From positions 1 to 64,000 of the forward strand of contig CAKQSB010000008.1 of assembly GCA_934271735.1 (NCBI GenBank): DNA of 64,000 nt. The letters are read 5' to 3'. The notes beneath the pieces were generated by a model. That model was not told the DNA's origin. It worked only from the letters and a program-made list of their open reading frames with translations, and searched no databases. A program made the position numbers and the translations under genes. Every line of letters begins with the position of its first letter. The stretch's first letter is position 1. Shown in pieces: positions 25,901-34,667 of the stretch. This stretch comes from an uncultured Clostridia bacterium. GTDB lineage: Bacteria; Bacillota; Clostridia; Christensenellales; Borkfalkiaceae.

Positions 25901-26513
25901 CTCCTACAGTAAAATCAAGAGAGCCATACTCTTCATTGTAAACTACTTCCGTTGCGTCGGCAGCGTCCGCGGCGCCGATTTTGAAGGAAACACCCTCGCC
26001 GTCGACAACAATTTTGTAACCTACGGAGTTGGACATAGAGTCCTTTCCTTCACCGCGCCATTCGCCGACAAATTCAGCCTGTATCTTGCTGAACTTAGCA
26101 ACGTAAACGGCATTTGCGGTTACGGGAGCGGCCGCATCGAATTTAACTTCTCCGTTAAACCAACCGTAGAAAACAAAATCGCTTGCGGGTTCGGCGGGAA
26201 TATCGCTTTCCGCTACGACTTCGCCCTCTTTAACTTTTACCGTTTTAACGATTTCTTCTCCGTTTTTAAAAGTGATTTCGTAAGTGACCGCGGGAACAAC
26301 CTCGCTCACGCTTTCACTTTCCGTTCCGCTTTCACTCTCCGAGTCTTTCACACTGTCGGAAGCACTGTCTTTTACGCTTTCAGACCCCGTAGCGGTACTC
26401 GATGAATCCGAACCGGCGGAATCCTTCTTCCCGCATGAGGAAAGAGAGGCAAACGCAAAGACAAGCGAAAGAACAACAACCAGTACGAATAAAACCGATT
26501 TCTTCTTTGTCAT
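22989..26513 (-). CDS. Giant lipoprotein with an InlB-type repeat and multiple GxW-type beta modules
   Basis: 1,174 residues. The signal peptide ends FASLSSC, with Cys27 lipidated, followed by a Ser/Glu/Asp-rich tether (about 30-75). An InlB/Listeria-Bacteroides-type repeat (about 76-141) ends in FYGWFNGEVKFD. After that the chain is a series of beta-rich modules of 80-100 residues. Several open with an F/L-x-G-x-[WYF] signature (FVGEWRGEG, LVGKFVTD, VIPEALIGNW, FAGYFVNG, LEGTYKAD) and carry an LDGxG turn (LDGFGNA, LDGFGGA, LDGKGNG). No catalytic motif is seen. AGGAG precedes the ATG. It has its own promoter, separate from the operon upstream. It is probably a surface binding or adhesion protein, with the ligand unknown. 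Confidence 0.8.
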   Translation of the reverse strand: MTKKKSVLFVLVVVLSLVFAFASLSSCGKKDSAGSDSSSTATGSESVKDSASDSVKDSESESGTESESVSEVVPAVTYEITFKNGEEIVKTVKVKEGEVVAESDIPAEPASDFVFYGWFNGEVKFDAAAPVTANAVYVAKFSKIQAEFVGEWRGEGKDSMSNSVGYKIVVDGEGVSFKIGAADAADATEVVYNEEYGSLDFTVGEVTYSIGQMYGSYMVASVNDYSVSGTISLVYDKAISADETGLVGKFVTDAGTEIIINTSFVLVDGVQGFEFDFSESSKKYSFYLDGSQRYIQYDAGEWKLTGGDADEILNTDIGDPVVIPEALIGNWAAKVVDDYGTSYVFVSIGEKGVYLMSTANPEDYAKVGKVVSAEGSSIVVKGSYENVTISLNEDGTIHYFSDDSLYGYDINLEKKQYVVFSYNHEIYYVAELKGGKVDEDTFALNDPEAKAGCEFGGWYSVIDNSEFDDMSTFDKSVIFVGEDVKVANKVTFKADGADDVVVYVPIADGVSKLTAATIPEAPVLAEGKYFFGWYNAKNVKADADVEVKEGDVFTSFVVAKEDYDGYFVCNDDGKEAMLFVDAANGKLSFDKAVDAAFTFENGVLTASAYYTSREKHTLTVTKKIDGGISVSDYYYDATYEDFVTITTDLVVPELVKGFKSGTYRLNKSDYLVINEQGIVTHYGSSKTTFGYVSGKTSALVIKYKTSSKLETINGKYLSGNIKCGELTADPKIYVGGSETDGFVNYYYGADVSADSANLYVHKVGDGFKYVFAKNGKYAIATVDGEIAVGNVITVKYAFYNGESSSTKYTAQYKITSASTMVGADKVKGEYANADLGTLKLDGFGNAVLIKDGAEATYTYKKNAAEVVVLYGADGKSVKGFTVADGAFAEAAAVGEYGHYVRYGDAKYTLTLDGFGGAAVLYKSSYSSTEYAGTYTVKAETGAITIAGKEVSSYKGEYVLSDEGKVLVNEAKKVVFAIDGYTPVSHIEDFAGYFVNGDNTVKITVNNGTAVVLINGVAVKVKANWNGTILTYSAKDEDAGQDKYKTWSRDFVITLIDGNIVITHDCIQGYDDVYEDLTTEKKSVTYTAAEEPDVTDGLEGTYKADSNVIVLDGKGNGTYNGTAFTYTLKSEGVYSVSDMPGFNNNENTITLKGSDLVVHLSDGGDNEYNATFAKQ

Positions 26514-26541
26514 TTGTTTATTCTCCTTTTATAAAAATTTT

Positions 26542-26565
26542 AACCCCGCATAAACTCACGGGGTT
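26542..26565 (-). promoter_or_regulatory. 5'-leader hairpin of the 1,174-residue lipoprotein mRNA
   Basis: On the minus strand AACCCCG (26565-26559) pairs with CGGGGTT (26548-26542) and is followed by AAAATTTTTAT and then the AAAGGAG ribosome site. It lies about 12 nt after the predicted transcription start. It could stabilise the mRNA or act as an attenuator. Confidence 0.55.
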
Positions 26566-26583
26566 GTTACCAAATTTATTCAT

Positions 26584-26613
26584 ATTATACATCCGAAAGC
26601 CATAAAACGTCAA
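26584..26613 (-). promoter_or_regulatory. Sigma-A promoter of the 1,174-residue lipoprotein
   Basis: TTGACG (26613-26608), an 18-nt spacer and a perfect TATAAT (26589-26584) on the minus strand. Confidence 0.8.
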
Positions 26614-26763
26614 ATAAATTCGCGTGGAAATAAATGAATTTCTATCGATATTTCCTATAAAAGCCATAATTTCGGCTTATAACGCTTTTAATGGTTTGAT
26701 TTATGCAGAATAAATGTATAAACATACAATCATTTATCGTAAAACCGATCGATTTTAAGCAAA

Positions 26764-26795
26764 CTTCGGGCTTTCCGATTAAAGAAAACCCGAAG
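26764..26795 (-). terminator. Probable terminator at the end of the protease-Opp-lipoprotein operon
   Basis: CTTCGGG (26764-26770) pairs with CCCGAAG (26789-26795). The minus strand continues TTTGCTT, so the T-run is weak. It lies 26 nt after the stop codon of the 1,232-residue lipoprotein. The rest of the 26,614-26,763 gap is AT-rich with a small GCC/GGC hairpin and no gene. Confidence 0.5.
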
Positions 26796-26820
26796 CCTGA
26801 TAAAAACCGTTACTATAAAC

Positions 26821-29800
26821 TTACACTCTCGTAAGCGAATCACAGGTAAGCGTGTACGAGCTTCCGTCGTATTCGGTTACGACCGTTGCGCTCATAACTT
26901 TGTTCGCGCCGTCCCATTTCATCGTGATAATGTAAGAACCATCCGAATTCGTGCCGGTTATCGTCGATTTATCGATATTGTAAACGGCTGTTAAAATCAC
27001 TTCTTTGTTATATGTCATCGTTCCGTCGGACTCGAGCTTGATCGTGCGACGTTCATCGCTCTTCGTACCGTAGCCGGACCAGACTCCGCTCCATGTACCT
27101 ACAAACATCGCGGGAATAACTTCGGTTACGTTTCCGCTGCGCGTGAGCGAAACTTTTTCCGAACCGTAAGAAAGCGTTTTAGCGGATACGGAGAACGTGT
27201 AAAGTACGCCGTCGATCTTGAAAAATACGGTGTCTGTTCCGTCGTATAATGCGGAGAAAGGCATACCTTTGACGCTTCCCGTGAGATCCTGTTTAAGATT
27301 GAAGACGATAGCCGCTCCGCTCTTTTCGTTTCCGTTGTACATACCCGCAACGGAGGAAGGAAGAACGGGAAGTTCGGTCGTACCGGTGTAACCGTCCTTT
27401 GCAAGCCTTGCTTCGCCGAGTGCGCCGAAGTTCTTGCAGTAAGCGACCTGCTTATCATAATAGAAGTTGAATTCTACCTTGTAGTTTTCGTTGAACTCAC
27501 AGTAGATTCCCGTCGAAGTTTCGGTTGCGTTTACCCAACCGTTTCTGCCGCCCCAGTTATAGAAATATACGCCTTCGAAATCTTTGTTATACATATATGC
27601 GATATGTCCGTAACCGTCGATTATAAGCTTATAATATTTCTTCGATACGGGATTTTCGGGATCGGACTTATCATCTTTGTAAGCATACCATATACCCTGA
27701 TTGTTATCCGGAGTTAACATAGAAATAACGTTACCCGCATTTTTAGCCGCGGTATAATCGAATCCGATAATTGTATCGTCATTCAGAATAACGACTATGA
27801 GTTTATCGTAAACATAATATTTCCCGCTTTTTGTTCCGCTTACGTTTCCGATTCCGTCCAGAATAAGATCCGCTCCGTTATATTTGTACGAACCTTCTTC
27901 GTTTCCGACGGGAATAAGAACATAACCGCTGTTATTTTTATCCGTTACGGAATAATCGAGATAATAAGTTCCTCCGTTTACGGTTACTTTGTCTCCCGTT
28001 GCGTAGCTTTTCGCGGAAATCTTCGCCGTAAAATCGGCTTTGCCGTCTTTAACGAGGAACGCGCGTTTATCGTTTACCGCTACAAACTCGCTTTCGCTGT
28101 AATTTAAGGACAAAACTTTAAGTTCGCCCTCGCTGCACGGAGTCATAGCGATTTTTCTCTTGGAACCGACATTAAATTCTCCCTCGAAAATATTCTCGGT
28201 TTCGTTATAGTTAAGCGTGGTTACGTTTCCTTCGTAAAGAATCTTGAATTTATTGCCGAAAACGTAATACTGACCATAATTGGTGCTGTATTTGCTCGTA
28301 TACGTCATAGATCCGTCGGCAAGGAATCCGATAATATAATTTGTCTGTATAACGCTCGTGCCCGAAACGGAAAGATACGGGAAATAATATTTATCGACAT
28401 ATTTCTTTCCTTTGTGATCGGCGGTGGACGGTCTTGCAAAGTTTGCGTCTATCGAATACGCGCTGCCCGTGAGTTTAACGCTGAGCGAACCGTTATCGAG
28501 AAGCGTTATTTGCATCGAAGCGAAATAATCGCCGAGCTTGCCGCTGCCGATTACTACCGAGTTACCGTCGAGAGTATAACTTGCGGATACGCCGTCGTTA
28601 GAACGAACGTTATCGGAGAACAACGTGATCGTATTGTCCGTGAAGTTAAGAATATCGCCGTTTTCGCTTACGTACTGACCGAAAATCTTTATGTCGTTCG
28701 CTACCGTGAACGTGTAATCGACGGTCGCGCTCATTCCGTGTTCGATCGTAAACTTAACCGTTCCGTTTGCCTTATCGTAAACGCCCGCTACGTCGCCGTA
28801 GTTATTGAAGAAGCTTAAAATAACATGCGTTCCGTCGAATTTATAAGTTCCGCCGATAAGACCTTTCGTTATCCATTGAAGCGTTCCGTCGTTATAAAGT
28901 GCGAGTATGCCCGCGTCCGATTCTCCGTGATATTCCGAAATACCTTTATACGTACCGGAAATTTCGGAAACGTCGCCGTATTTCGCTTCGAGTCGGATAT
29001 CTTTAACGACGGGGACATAATAACGATATCTCGTTCCGCTTGCCCAAACCCAGTCGAAGAAAATGTTCGAGCCTTGTTTTTCGCCCTCGTCCAGAGCGCC
29101 GATTATCGTAAATCCGGCTTCGTCGTAAGGCTTATCGATTTCTTTTACGAGCGCGCCGTTTGCATAAAGAGACAATTTGTGCGAACCCGAAGATTTATCG
29201 TAATCTTTGGGTGCGATTTTGCCGTTTGCATAGTCCCATTCGGCGTCTGCAAAACCGAGAGTTTTTATAAACCAGTTTTTATCCGCAGATTCTTTTTCTG
29301 TTTTTTCGCCCGATTTATTTAAAACGTCGTATTTGCTGACCGCTCCCGAATAATAAGAATTTTCGCTCGTAACGCCGGCACTATAAATCAATTCGTAGTC
29401 GTCCGCCGCGCTGTAACCGAAAAGTCCGCCCGCGTAACTCTTGTAAAAAGCTGACGAAGCTTTAACGCCGACGATATTACCCGCCGAATAAGAATCGAGA
29501 ACGATTACGTCTCCTCTTACCGAACCGATAATTCCGCCCGCATAAGTTACTTCTTTTGCGGTCGCTCTTACGTTCGCGTAGTTTACGCAGTTAGTAAGGC
29601 TTACGTTAGATCCGCTCGAGTAACCGACAATTCCGCCAACGAATTCACCGCCGTAAACCTTACCCTCGGAGGAACAATTTACGAAAGCGACTGCGCCGTT
29701 CGTGCAGGAAATGCTCCCCACAAGTCCGCCGTTTGCCGCGTTTTCGAGAACGCTGTCTTCACCCTCTTCGAATTTGCCGACAACGGTTTCGACTGCGGCG

Positions 29801-30519
29801 CGACAGTTACGCACATATAAGATATATGCCTGTTTTTTGTCATATACTTCGAGCTGACCCGCTATACCGCCGATATGCGCGGGATTATTCTCCATAAGCT
29901 GAGTCTCGATCGTTCCGCTTGTTTTGACGTTTACGAAATTCGTAAGAACTGAATATCCCGCAACGCCGCCGATATACGCGCCGACCGAATTATCGCCCGA
30001 ATAAGAAATAACGGTGTAATCGATATTTTCAAGCGTAAGATTTTCTAAAATCGCATTTTTCGTGTAGCCGAACAAACCTACGTAGTAAGTGGAAGTACGC
30101 ATAGTCTGCGTTACGGTCAGATTGGATATTTTATGTCCGTTTCCGTCGAAATGGCCGGAGAAGCCGCCTTTTATAACTTCCGCTCCGTCCTCGACTTCGA
30201 TTACGGGTTTGCCCGCGGGAATATACTTCACGCCTTTCATATCTATATCCGCTTCGAGACGGAAATAGGAAAGCGCGTAATCTTCGTCCTCGCGCGTGTT
30301 AATTTTATCGGCGAAATCGAGAAGATCGTCCGCCGTTTTTATCAGATACGGATTTTCTTTCGTGCCTTGCTGCCCGGGTTCGATTACGGAAGTCGACTGA
30401 CTGCCGCCGCCCGAGGCAGAGCTTGTTTCCGATTCGTCTTTTTTACACGACGAGAACGATAAAGCCGCGAAAACGACCAACGCCATCGCCGTGACGACAA
30501 GTAATAATTTCTTTTTCAT
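26821..30519 (-). CDS. Giant GLUG-repeat lipoprotein
   Basis: 1,232 residues. The signal peptide ends LSFSSC (Cys25), then a Ser/Gly tether. The N-terminal part (about 50-380) is a right-handed beta-helix type region: NPYLIKTADDLLDFADKI, LEADIDMKG and FDGNGHKISNLTV, then GLUG-like units VGLFGY, IGGVAGY, IGGIAGQ, NGGLVGS and VGGIVGY. From about 530 onward it is a chain of beta modules with openings such as ISGTYKGISEY and VIPAMFVGTWSG and turns such as LDGIGN and IDGYGH. No enzyme motif is seen. GAGGTGATT precedes the ATG. It lies 12 nt after the 1,361-residue lipoprotein, last in the protease-Opp operon. GLUG proteins are usually surface adhesins or receptors, so an extracellular binding role is inferred. 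Confidence 0.8.
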   Translation of the reverse strand: MKKKLLLVVTAMALVVFAALSFSSCKKDESETSSASGGGSQSTSVIEPGQQGTKENPYLIKTADDLLDFADKINTREDEDYALSYFRLEADIDMKGVKYIPAGKPVIEVEDGAEVIKGGFSGHFDGNGHKISNLTVTQTMRTSTYYVGLFGYTKNAILENLTLENIDYTVISYSGDNSVGAYIGGVAGYSVLTNFVNVKTSGTIETQLMENNPAHIGGIAGQLEVYDKKQAYILYVRNCRAAVETVVGKFEEGEDSVLENAANGGLVGSISCTNGAVAFVNCSSEGKVYGGEFVGGIVGYSSGSNVSLTNCVNYANVRATAKEVTYAGGIIGSVRGDVIVLDSYSAGNIVGVKASSAFYKSYAGGLFGYSAADDYELIYSAGVTSENSYYSGAVSKYDVLNKSGEKTEKESADKNWFIKTLGFADAEWDYANGKIAPKDYDKSSGSHKLSLYANGALVKEIDKPYDEAGFTIIGALDEGEKQGSNIFFDWVWASGTRYRYYVPVVKDIRLEAKYGDVSEISGTYKGISEYHGESDAGILALYNDGTLQWITKGLIGGTYKFDGTHVILSFFNNYGDVAGVYDKANGTVKFTIEHGMSATVDYTFTVANDIKIFGQYVSENGDILNFTDNTITLFSDNVRSNDGVSASYTLDGNSVVIGSGKLGDYFASMQITLLDNGSLSVKLTGSAYSIDANFARPSTADHKGKKYVDKYYFPYLSVSGTSVIQTNYIIGFLADGSMTYTSKYSTNYGQYYVFGNKFKILYEGNVTTLNYNETENIFEGEFNVGSKRKIAMTPCSEGELKVLSLNYSESEFVAVNDKRAFLVKDGKADFTAKISAKSYATGDKVTVNGGTYYLDYSVTDKNNSGYVLIPVGNEEGSYKYNGADLILDGIGNVSGTKSGKYYVYDKLIVVILNDDTIIGFDYTAAKNAGNVISMLTPDNNQGIWYAYKDDKSDPENPVSKKYYKLIIDGYGHIAYMYNKDFEGVYFYNWGGRNGWVNATETSTGIYCEFNENYKVEFNFYYDKQVAYCKNFGALGEARLAKDGYTGTTELPVLPSSVAGMYNGNEKSGAAIVFNLKQDLTGSVKGMPFSALYDGTDTVFFKIDGVLYTFSVSAKTLSYGSEKVSLTRSGNVTEVIPAMFVGTWSGVWSGYGTKSDERRTIKLESDGTMTYNKEVILTAVYNIDKSTITGTNSDGSYIITMKWDGANKVMSATVVTEYDGSSYTLTCDSLTRV

Positions 30520-30531
30520 ATAATCACCTCG

Positions 30532-33500
30532 TTATTCGGTTATTTCCGCAAGATATACGGTCGCTCCGTCGCCTCTGAACGCCTTCGCGCCGCCGATTGC
30601 GGTTTTTGAAATCTTGTATTTTTTGACGAGAACGTCTTCTTCGCCCGATCTGTCAAGCTCGTAAGCGAACATTTCTCCGTTCTCTTCTTTGTAAACGTAA
30701 GTGTAATCTACCGATTCTTTTTCGCCGTCGTAATCTTCGATAACCGTTAAAGTCATATATGCGTAAGCGTAAGCGGATTTACTTCTTCCGTCGAACTCGA
30801 GAAGCGTTCCGTCGTCCGCGACGTATTTGCCCTGATAACCGTCCGCAACGGTAAGTACGCCCGCAGTCTGCATGGACGAATCGACAAGCGCAAGCGTGTT
30901 TTCGTCCACATAGCCGATATAATACAAATCCGTTCCGTCGACGCTTATCTTGATATAGTTTTCGTCAACGTAATAAATATCGACTTCTGTGTCGGCAAAC
31001 ATACCTTTCGCATAGCCCGTCATATCCATACTCTTTGTGGAATAGAAATACTTATCGCCCGAAATAAGATATTTTTTGCCTATTATACGGTGATATAATC
31101 CTACGTTTTCTGTAACTGTTTTCCCGTTTTTGCTTACCGTTCCGACTCCGCCCTCGAATACGAATTTGTAAAGTTCCGTTGAGCCGTTCTTTACAATCGC
31201 GGTCATCGTTTTGCCGTTATCCGTAACGGTGTAATCGTATTCTTTGGAAACACCGTTCAAAGTAACTTTCGCTTTTCCGAGACCTACGGGGCTTTTCCCG
31301 TTGAATTCGATTATTTCGTCGCCGACGTGGTAAACATAAGTACTTACGTCGTCCGGAGCTTTGCAGGTTTTCCCGTTCACGACGATATCGCTCCCTTTAA
31401 CGGTTACCGTGTAATTCGTTCCGTTATAGGTAAACGTTCCGCTTGCTGTTTTTTTGTCGTAATGATATCTTACTTCCTGCTCCGCACCGTTCTTGGTTAT
31501 AACAACGCTGCCCTTTGCCTTCCAGAGTTTCCCCTCGGAAGTGGTATACTCTATATCGTAATCGCCGAAACCGTTGAACACATACTGCGTTCCGTCGGAA
31601 GAATTCCACGTTCCCGTGAAAGGATCTTCGAAACACATATTGAAGTCGTCGATAAGCATACCCGTCTGATTGTAATACCCTGCCATATAAAGAAGTGTGG
31701 AACCGTCGTCGGCGGAGGCTTCGCTGAACATTCCGTAGAATTTCGTGCGGTAATACATATTTACCATAAGAGTGCCGCTTTCGTCTTTATCGGCGATATA
31801 GGTAAACTGAATATTGTTTGTATCGACGCCCGTGCCGTAGCCGTCTTTTCCGATACCGAACAGAGTCATCGTGTAATTAAGCAACGTTTCGTGCCATACG
31901 CCGATATAACTTCCCTCTCTGCCGTAAACGGTTTTTTCGCCGTTATCGGTTACGACCAAAAGTCCGTCGTCGTTAAATTCCGCGCTTATCGAGCCGAAGG
32001 TTACTTTTTCGTCGGTTACAGTGTAATCGTAAGTCTTTCCCTTATATTTTACCGAACCTTTACCGTTGAAATCTATCGTTTTCTTATTCGCGAAATTCGA
32101 TTCCCAAAGTCCTTTGAATATATCCGCCTTTTTAATACTGAGTTTAAGCGAGGAAGACTGCATCGAATTTCCGTCCGCGGAAATAGTCGCGTAGCCCGTA
32201 ACGCTTCCGAACTCTATACGAACGTTATTGCCGTTACAGGTGTACGTGAACGATTCGTTTACGCCCGAAGACGCGTTTACTCTCGAACCCGTTCCGTCGG
32301 ATAAGAAAGTATAAACGGTGTCGTCGGTTGCGTACCACGTACCCATGGCGTTGTTAAGCCTGCTTGCCGTTACCTGACGGTTATAGTCCTTTGCAAAATA
32401 TACGTTATCGTAAATAACGAGTTGATTTCCGCCCTCGGTTATGTCGCAGTAATAATCCGCGGTGAGGTTGTACGAAGTAGCGAGAGACGAATATTTGATA
32501 TACGCGAAATATCCGTCCTTAATCATTATCTTCTCGCCGTCGAAAACGTACATATAGGAAGCGACTATTCCGTCGTAACTCATAGTGAGTTTTCCGTTGT
32601 CGTCGAAAACAAGGCGGATTTCCACGCTTCTTTCGCCGCTGTTCGTAGTCTCCGTCAGAACGAGATAATACTCGCCCTCGACTTCGGCATAATTTGCAAA
32701 TCCGACGTAAATATCCACGTCGTTCGTGAGAAGATAGCACGAGGGAACTCTTTCGGTAAGTTCTTTGTCGAAATAATAGCCGTAAGAAATCTTTTTGCTG
32801 TCCGCAACAAACGTGTTCATACCCGTTCCGCCGTCGTAACAGAAATAGACCGGCATAACCGCGCTTGCGGTAAGAGTGTCTTCGGTAAGCGTGAGCGGAT
32901 TTCCGTCAAGACCGGTTTTCGTTACAGATTCGCCGAAAATAAAGTGAACTTTAATGTTCTTTTCCGCATTTTCGTCATACAACGGAACTATTTTACCGTT
33001 TTCGGTTGTCCAGTCCGTCTTATCCCACCCGACAAGCTCGCAAACTTTGCCGACGTTCGTTACGTCGTATGAAGCCCCGTTTTTGCTTACCTTTCCGTCG
33101 GTCGTGTGATAATTGTCCTTGAGAACGGTAATCTTTTTATCGATACCGTTATAAGCGTTTTTATATACGAGTCCGCCGACGTTATTCTGCGAGCCGTCCG
33201 CCGACGAATCGAAATTGCATTTAACGGCAGCGTTCGAAACGCAACGGGTCAACGACGTTTCGTTGTCGCACTTACCGGCGATCGAACCCGCGTTGGTCGC
33301 CTGTCCGTTGATTTCCGCGGCGATACTTCCCGAAACGTAGCAGCTTGCAACGGACGCGGTATCTCTGAGGTAACCGACTATGCCGCCCGCATTCTGAGTT
33401 TTGCCCGAAATATCTCCGGCGAACGAAGAATTATATATCGAAGCGGGAGTCTGAACGGACGCTCCGTGAATGGCCGCCGCCACGCCGCCGATCGCATAAA

Positions 33501-34617
33501 CGGGGTAAGCTCCCGTAGACTTTAAACTTCCTTCGACTTTGCAATAAGAAATCGTAGCCGTGTAATCGGGGTTATAACCCTGCATAAATCCGCAGATTCC
33601 GCCGAGGAAAACTATTACGTTCTCGTCGTTTACCGTATTTATTATGTTTGCGTTTCCGTTGAACGAACAATTTATTATGTCCGAACCGATGTTATAGGCG
33701 ACTACTCCGCCGAAAATAACGCTCGAAGTTTTAACGGTGATTTCGTAAGAAAAATCCGTCTTTACGTTGAGATTTTTTACGGTAGCCGTAGCTGTGTAAC
33801 CGAATAAACCTACTATCGCCTTTTCGGAAACAAATTTGAAATTCGAAATCGTGTGTCCGTCGCCGTCAAATTCGCCGGTGAAACAATTCGCTTCGCTGAG
33901 CGCAACGGGAGTTATCTCCTCGCCGTTGAAATCGATATCCGCGGTAAGCTTTATATATGAATCGACATACTTATCCGAGCCGTTGTTCACGCTGTCCGCG
34001 AAGGTCTTGAATTGAGAAGCGTTGGAAATAAGATACGGACTTCTCAGGTTTCCGAGACCTTTTATCACCGCGTCCGCTCTCGAAAGTCCGCTTACGCTGA
34101 CCGTTACGGAACTCGTGGCGGTGAAAACATAGTTTCCGTCCGCGTCCGCGCTTATCGCGGTATCACCCGCTTTAATTATCGGCGTCCCTTCGTAATAAGG
34201 CGAAACGCGGACCTTGAACGCAACTTTTGTTCCCGTCTTCACGTTTCTCGGCACAGATCCGCTGAAAACGAATTCGGCGAAGTCTTCCTCCTGCCATCTT
34301 ATTCTTACGGTGTCACTCTCGCTTGCCCAGTCGGCAACGAGCGTTATATCTTTTGTTACGGGCGTTTTGAAATCGTAAACCCCGTTCTCGCCTTTTAATT
34401 TCCAGCCGAAAAAGGTAAATCCGTCTTTTGTCGGTGCGGCGGGTTCGGCAACTGTTTCGCCCTCTTCGACCTTAACGATAACGTCGCTCGTTCCGTTGCC
34501 GTAAGAGAAAGTTACCTTATACTCTTTTTTACAACCCGTGAAAACAAACAACGCCGCGCACGCTACCACAGCTGTCATTGCAATCAATAATATTCGTTTT
34601 GCTTTTTGTTTAATCAT
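30532..34617 (-). CDS. Giant lipoprotein with InlB-type and GLUG repeats
   Basis: 1,361 residues. The lipobox is FVFTGC (Cys29). There is no long tether; an InlB-type repeat follows directly (about 32-95; EGETVAEPAAPTKDGFTFFGW). A short beta domain comes next, then a beta-helix/GLUG region (about 190-500) with LTADIDFNGE, FDGDGHTISNF, VGLFGYTA, LGGICGF, AGGIVGY and AGSIAGK. The C-terminal half has repeated beta modules with openings NAMGTWYA, FKGLWESN, YIGVWHET and FTGTWNSS and turns such as FNGKGS and FNGFGD. AAGGAGA precedes the ATG. It lies 50 nt after oppF. The same three-part plan as its neighbours suggests descent by duplication and a joint surface role with the transporter. Confidence 0.8.
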   Translation of the reverse strand: MIKQKAKRILLIAMTAVVACAALFVFTGCKKEYKVTFSYGNGTSDVIVKVEEGETVAEPAAPTKDGFTFFGWKLKGENGVYDFKTPVTKDITLVADWASESDTVRIRWQEEDFAEFVFSGSVPRNVKTGTKVAFKVRVSPYYEGTPIIKAGDTAISADADGNYVFTATSSVTVSVSGLSRADAVIKGLGNLRSPYLISNASQFKTFADSVNNGSDKYVDSYIKLTADIDFNGEEITPVALSEANCFTGEFDGDGHTISNFKFVSEKAIVGLFGYTATATVKNLNVKTDFSYEITVKTSSVIFGGVVAYNIGSDIINCSFNGNANIINTVNDENVIVFLGGICGFMQGYNPDYTATISYCKVEGSLKSTGAYPVYAIGGVAAAIHGASVQTPASIYNSSFAGDISGKTQNAGGIVGYLRDTASVASCYVSGSIAAEINGQATNAGSIAGKCDNETSLTRCVSNAAVKCNFDSSADGSQNNVGGLVYKNAYNGIDKKITVLKDNYHTTDGKVSKNGASYDVTNVGKVCELVGWDKTDWTTENGKIVPLYDENAEKNIKVHFIFGESVTKTGLDGNPLTLTEDTLTASAVMPVYFCYDGGTGMNTFVADSKKISYGYYFDKELTERVPSCYLLTNDVDIYVGFANYAEVEGEYYLVLTETTNSGERSVEIRLVFDDNGKLTMSYDGIVASYMYVFDGEKIMIKDGYFAYIKYSSLATSYNLTADYYCDITEGGNQLVIYDNVYFAKDYNRQVTASRLNNAMGTWYATDDTVYTFLSDGTGSRVNASSGVNESFTYTCNGNNVRIEFGSVTGYATISADGNSMQSSSLKLSIKKADIFKGLWESNFANKKTIDFNGKGSVKYKGKTYDYTVTDEKVTFGSISAEFNDDGLLVVTDNGEKTVYGREGSYIGVWHETLLNYTMTLFGIGKDGYGTGVDTNNIQFTYIADKDESGTLMVNMYYRTKFYGMFSEASADDGSTLLYMAGYYNQTGMLIDDFNMCFEDPFTGTWNSSDGTQYVFNGFGDYDIEYTTSEGKLWKAKGSVVITKNGAEQEVRYHYDKKTASGTFTYNGTNYTVTVKGSDIVVNGKTCKAPDDVSTYVYHVGDEIIEFNGKSPVGLGKAKVTLNGVSKEYDYTVTDNGKTMTAIVKNGSTELYKFVFEGGVGTVSKNGKTVTENVGLYHRIIGKKYLISGDKYFYSTKSMDMTGYAKGMFADTEVDIYYVDENYIKISVDGTDLYYIGYVDENTLALVDSSMQTAGVLTVADGYQGKYVADDGTLLEFDGRSKSAYAYAYMTLTVIEDYDGEKESVDYTYVYKEENGEMFAYELDRSGEEDVLVKKYKISKTAIGGAKAFRGDGATVYLAEITE

Positions 34618-34667
34618 AAGTCTCCTTTTTTTCGCCCGAAAATCGGATTTTAAGTTATAATAAAATC

